From assembly GCA_035260525.1 (NCBI GenBank), contig DATFVB010000175.1, positions 1-34,540 of the forward strand: 34,540 nucleotides of DNA, read 5' to 3'. Numbering within the stretch: the first letter of the stretch is position 1; each line of letters opens with the position of its first letter. Positions 29,875-34,540 of this stretch are shown piece by piece. The DNA comes from Thermoanaerobaculia bacterium (GTDB lineage Bacteria; Acidobacteriota; Thermoanaerobaculia; UBA5066; DATFVB01). The notes below the pieces were generated by a model. The model did not search any database, had not been told where the DNA came from, and saw nothing but the letters and a program-made list of their open reading frames with translations. Made by a program: the position numbers and the translations under genes.

Positions 29875-30777
29875 TTGAAGCAGATCGTCGAGTGCGTTCC
29901 GAACTTCTCCGAAGGCCGCAACGTCGAAGCGATCCGCGCCATCGCGGCCGCGGCGGCCGCGGTCCCCGGCGTGAAGGTGCTCGATCTGACGTCGGATCCC
30001 GACCACAATCGTTCGGTGCTGACCTTCGTCGGCGAGCCGGCCGCCGTCCGCGACGCGGCGGTCGCGCTCGTCGGCGCGGCGCTGCCGCGGATCGACCTTC
30101 GGCGCCATCGGGGCCAGCATCCGCGGCTCGGCGCCGTCGACGTCATTCCGTTCATCCCGATCCGCGACATCGACGCGAAGGAGTGCGTCGCGCTCGCGCG
30201 CGAGGCGGGAGCCGCGATCGCGGACCGGTTCGGGATTCCCGTCTATCTCTACGAGGACGCCGCCGCGTCGGAAGAGCGCCGGAACCTGTCGAACATCCGG
30301 AAAGGGGAGTTCGAAGGGCTCGCCGAGAAGATGAAGAATCCGGAGTGGAAGCCGGACTTCGGCCCCGAAGCTCCGCACGAGACCGCCGGAGCCGTCGTCG
30401 TGGGAGCGCGCATGCCGCTCATCGCCTACAACGTCAACCTCGGGACCGCCGACCTCGCGGTCGCCGACCGCATCGCGAAGTCGATCCGCCACATCGGCGG
30501 CGGCTTCCGCTACTGCAAGGCGATGGCGGTCGACCTGAAGGACCGCGGGATCGTCCAGGTGTCGATCAACATGACGAACTACAAGAAGACGCCGCTCTTC
30601 CGCGTGTTCGAGTGCGTCAAGTCGGAGGCCGCGCGCTGGGGGGTCAACGTCGTGGGGAGCGAGATCGTCGGCCTGACGCCCGCCGAGGCGCTCTACGAGG
30701 CCGCGGAGTTCTACCTGCGGATCGAGAAGTTCAGCCCGGATCTGGTGCTCGAAACGAAGCTCATGAAGGCGGATTAG
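29875..30777 (+). CDS. ftcD: Glutamate formimidoyltransferase
   Basis: This is a 300-residue protein corresponding to the formiminotransferase domains only; the cyclodeaminase domain of the animal enzyme is absent, as in many bacteria. It transfers the formimino group from formiminoglutamate, a histidine-degradation product, to tetrahydrofolate. The start QIVECVPNFSEGRNVEAI (residues 3-20), DPDHNRSVLTFVG, IDLRRHRGQHPRLGAVDVIPF (catalytic His region) and the C-terminal domain from IAYNVNLGT are clear. The initiator is TTG 29875 with GAGGTGGG upstream. No other hut gene is in the window, but glyA and folC share the folate theme. Repeat A4 follows. Confidence 0.94.
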   Translation: MKQIVECVPNFSEGRNVEAIRAIAAAAAAVPGVKVLDLTSDPDHNRSVLTFVGEPAAVRDAAVALVGAALPRIDLRRHRGQHPRLGAVDVIPFIPIRDIDAKECVALAREAGAAIADRFGIPVYLYEDAAASEERRNLSNIRKGEFEGLAEKMKNPEWKPDFGPEAPHETAGAVVVGARMPLIAYNVNLGTADLAVADRIAKSIRHIGGGFRYCKAMAVDLKDRGIVQVSINMTNYKKTPLFRVFECVKSEAARWGVNVVGSEIVGLTPAEALYEAAEFYLRIEKFSPDLVLETKLMKAD

Positions 30778-30795
30778 CGGGCGCAGCGATGCATA

Positions 30796-30960
30796 CCGTC
30801 GCGGGAGCTGGCTCGGGGACCGGGAGCGCGTGACGGCGGCGCGGCTCGTCGAACGAGCGACTCGACCGCGCCGACCGCCACCCCCTCGCCGACGCTCCCG
30901 CTCCCGCATCGCGGAACCTGCGCTCGGTTACTTCGCGCAGGGTCCCCCGCGATGCGAAGG
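30796..30960 (+). repeat. A-family structured repeat, copy A4
   Basis: After the ftcD stop come GCAGCGATGCAT, the left end of a B element, and then a full A element. Module 1 runs from CCGTCGCGGGAGC to GCTCCCGCATCGCGG (30914) with tip GCTCGT (30844-30849) and ACGAGC (30853-30858). Module 2 has CGCATCGCGG (30905-30914) with CCGCGATGCG (30947-30956) and inner stem CCTGCGC (30917-30923) with GCGCAGG (30935-30941). It is the cleanest A copy. The rest of the 30778-31220 gap holds motif C and repeat B5 but no recognised gene. Confidence 0.78.
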
Positions 30961-31092
30961 GCCCCGACCGCCTCACCCGTCAAACGACGAGGCGCGTGGA
31001 GGCGCGAGCCCGGTCCGCCGTCGCTCTGACGAGCTATGGCGGATTGATCGTCCCGAACGGCCGTTGTGAAGCGAGCACCCCTGCCGCCTCGA

Positions 31093-31118
31093 TCCGCCGT
31101 AGCCTTGGCGAAGGCGGA
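31093..31118 (+). repeat. Short palindromic motif C, copy 2
   Basis: TCCGCC and GGCGGA arms surround GTAGCCTTGGCGAA, matching 70-96 except for small changes. It replaces the distal end of repeat B5. Confidence 0.5.
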
Positions 31119-31119
31119 C

Positions 31120-31219
31120 GGGATGCGGGGCAGCCGGCCCGCGGGCGAGGCATACCGGTGGCGTATGTTGAGCCCGCGGGCGGTTGACACGCGCCCGCCC
31201 GGCTCGATGCATCCGCGCG
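31120..31219 (-). repeat. B-family structured repeat, copy B5
   Basis: Read on the minus strand, this copy starts within 4 nt of the ntrX stop with GCGGATGCATCGAGCC. The middle stem is GCCCGCGGGC (31172-31181) with GCCCGCGGGC (31137-31146), and the tip is CATAC/GTATG around GCCACCG. The far end, after CCCGCATCCCGTCCGCC, is replaced by motif C. Its orientation is opposite to A4 in the same convergent gap. Confidence 0.72.
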
Positions 31220-31220
31220 C

Positions 31221-32575
<1,355 letters not shown>

Positions 32576-32579
<4 letters not shown>

Positions 32580-34540
32580 GCGGCGGGGATCTCGATGACG
32601 AAGCGCGAGCCGCGCGGGCGGTTCTCCTCCCACCGGATCGTGCCGCGGTGGTCGGCCACGATGCGCGAGACGATCGCGAGGCCGAGCCCCGAGCTGCCCG
32701 GCTTCGTGGAGAAGTCGGGAAGGAAGATCTTTTCGCGGTCCTCCGGCCCGATGCCGGAACCCGTGTCGGAGACCTGGATCGTGAGCGTCCCGGAGCGCTC
32801 CTCGAGCGACAGGACGATCGTTCCGCCCGCGGCGCACGCCTCGAGCGCGTTGTCGAGAAGGTTGACGAGGACGCGCTGCACCTGCTGCCCGTCGAGCCGG
32901 TACGGGCGGCGGGGGAGCCGGTCCTCGAGCGCGATCGCGACCCCTTCCTTCGCGTCGCGGTAGAGCGCGACGGTCTTCTCGACGAGCGCGGAGAGGTTCG
33001 TGTCGGCCGGGCGCGATTCCGGCATGCGGGAGAACTTCGAGAACTGGTCGACGAGGGCCTTGAGCAGGTCGACCTCCTCGATGATGACGGCGGCGCCCTG
33101 CCGCACCGCCTCGGCCGCCCCGGGATCGCCCGCCCGGATCTTCTTCACCATGCGCTCGGCCGAGAGGCGGATGGGCGTCAGCGGGTTCTTGATCTCGTGC
33201 GCGACGCGCCGCGCGGCCTCCGTCCACGCCTGCAGGCGCTGGGCGCGCGCGACCTCGGTCGTGTCCTCGAGAGCGATCACGAAGCCGCGCGACCGTCCTT
33301 CCTCCCCCGGCATCGCGGCGACCGCGACCTCGGCGCGGCGCGTGCCCGAAGAGATCTCGCGGAATGCGGGCCTGGCGCCGCCGCGCGCGGCCGCGAGCGC
33401 CTCGAAGAGCGGCGCGAGCTCGGGCCGGGCGGCGATCGCGTCGAGGGTCGTCGGCACCGCGTCGAGGCGGAGGATCTCGAGCGCCGCGGGGTTGGCGAGC
33501 TGGACGCGTCCGGCCGGGTCGACGGCGACGATTCCGGTGCGGGCCGTCTCGAGGATCGTGGAGAGGAGCTGGCGCTCCCGGTCGAGCCGCCGGTTGATCG
33601 CGGTGAGGTCGACGTTGGACTGCTCGAGGCGGCGGCGCGTCTCGCGGATCTCCGCCGTCATCGTGTTGAAGGATTCGACGAGCACGCCGAGCTCGTCGCT
33701 CGCGGGAACGTCGACCTCGGCCGTCAGGTCGCCCTGCGTGATCTTCTTCGTGGACTCGGCGAGAGCGCCGATGGGCGCCGTGATCCGCCGGGCGAGCGTG
33801 AGCCCCGTCCAGATCGCGGCGAACAGGAGCGCGAGCGTCAGCAGCGTGAAGACGAGGATGTTCGTCGCCTTGATCGCCGACTTCTGCACCTCCATCTTCC
33901 GGTAATCGCTCCACGCGCCCGCCACGAAGTCGCCCGCCGCCGCTTCCGCCCGCGTCACGCGGAGGCCGGCGACGACGATCCCGCGCCGGCTCGTCGCGGC
34001 GCTCCGGAACCACCGCGAGCCGTCGTGGAGGAAGTCGACCCACCGGGATTCCCCGCGCGCGCGCGCTTCGGCGAGAGAGGCGGCGCCCGCGGCGGGGGGG
34101 AGCGGCAGCCCCCCGGACGAGACGCGGACCGGCTCCGCGCTCTCGGGATAGAGCTCGAGGCTCGAGAAATCGCGGAGCCGGAGATCCGCGGCGATCACCG
34201 TTTCGGGGTCGGCGGCCGGGGACCCGTCGAGGATCCGCGCGACCGCCCGCGCTTCGCGGCTCGCCGCGTCGGCGAGCCGGCGGTCCGCCACGTCGCGCAG
34301 CGCTTCCGACCGGTTGACGATCGTCTCGACGGGTGTGGAGAACCACCGGTCGATCGAACGCTGGAGGAGGTTGGTCGCCGCGAGGAACAGGAGAGCGATC
34401 GGGATCGCCGTCAGGCCGAGCTGCGTGATCAGGAGCTTCGTCTTGAACTTGGCCCCCAGGACCCCCCGCCGGCGCTCGAGGAGCAGCTTGATCAGCGCCC
34501 GGAAGATCACGAAGAGGGTGGCCGCGATCAGGACGACGTC
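32576..34540 (-). CDS. ntrY: NtrY-type sensor histidine kinase (5' end outside window)
   Basis: At least 654 residues are visible and the frame stays open to the window edge. The upstream part is a hydrophobic helix (VVLIAATLFVIFRALIKLL), so the true N-terminus is beyond 34540. Order: TM, RRRGVLGAKFKTKL (an NtrY hallmark), second TM, an extracytoplasmic domain of about 170 residues, and a third TM (ILVFTLLTLALLFAAIWTGL). HAMP follows, then PAS (ILETARTGIVAVDPAGRVQLANPAA), phospho-His in RRVAHEIKNPLTPIRLSAERM, and HATPase boxes NLLDNALEA, DTGSGI and GLGLAIV. It phosphorylates NtrX in response to an envelope-side or redox/nitrogen signal. Confidence 0.92.

Overview
Origin. This is a GC-rich (my estimate: close to 70%), gene-dense bacterial chromosome segment with no plasmid, phage or transposase gene. 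An OmpA-type protein, a TonB C-terminal domain, a lipoprotein and a periplasmic binding protein indicate a diderm cell. The mix of DUF4388/PATAN and PilZ proteins, a Ser/Thr kinase fusion, NtrYX and a formiminotransferase-only FtcD, together with many starts placed 6-7 nt after a -10 box, makes me think of Acidobacteriota (Thermoanaerobaculia-like). That placement is inference; a Myxococcota-like relative is the main alternative.

Layout. 1-2937: structured repeats, a small Pro-rich lipoprotein, a four-helix membrane protein, a small helical protein behind a near-consensus sigma-54 promoter, a PilZ protein and a secreted Cache-like protein. 2945-4486 (minus): GDPD-type phosphodiesterase and PgeF/YlmD-type laccase-domain protein, divergent from a coupled gatB-ftsE-ftsX operon (4546-7600). 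7935-10527 (minus): AI-2E-family permease and OmpA-like porin separated by a clear intrinsic terminator. 10834-13301 (minus): DUF4388 protein, ruvC, yebC. 13412-19273 (plus): a pseudo-receiver/Ser-Thr kinase/TonB fusion, a small coiled-coil protein and a BtuFCD/siderophore-type ABC importer. 19373-24353 (plus): accD, folC, dgt, glyA. 24433-24988: DUF4258/YgiT-zinc-finger pair, a possible toxin-antitoxin module. 25555-29838 (minus): a four-gene operon (TPR protein, RDD protein, methyltransferase, glycosyltransferase), every junction a 4-nt overlap. 29875-30777: ftcD. 31221-34540 (minus): ntrX and ntrY, the latter cut by the window edge.

Most unusual content. The intergenic gaps hold two families of long, imperfectly palindromic repeats, called A and B here. 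Their primary sequence differs between copies while their stems stay complementary. Several copies begin 0-8 nt after a stop codon and point away from the gene, and in two convergent gaps each stop has its own oppositely oriented element. This looks like a 3'-end-associated structured repeat system (REP/BIME-like in logic, but about 100-170 bp). I do not recognise it from memory and cannot search for it here.

Expression signals. Several genes have a -10 box only 6-7 nt from the start codon and no Shine-Dalgarno sequence, which suggests leaderless mRNAs; others have very short leaders. Operon-internal genes are mostly joined by GTGA/ATGA (one CTGA) overlaps. The near-consensus sigma-54 promoter at 1016 and the NtrX-type sigma-54 activator at the other end of the window suggest, without proving, a regulatory link.
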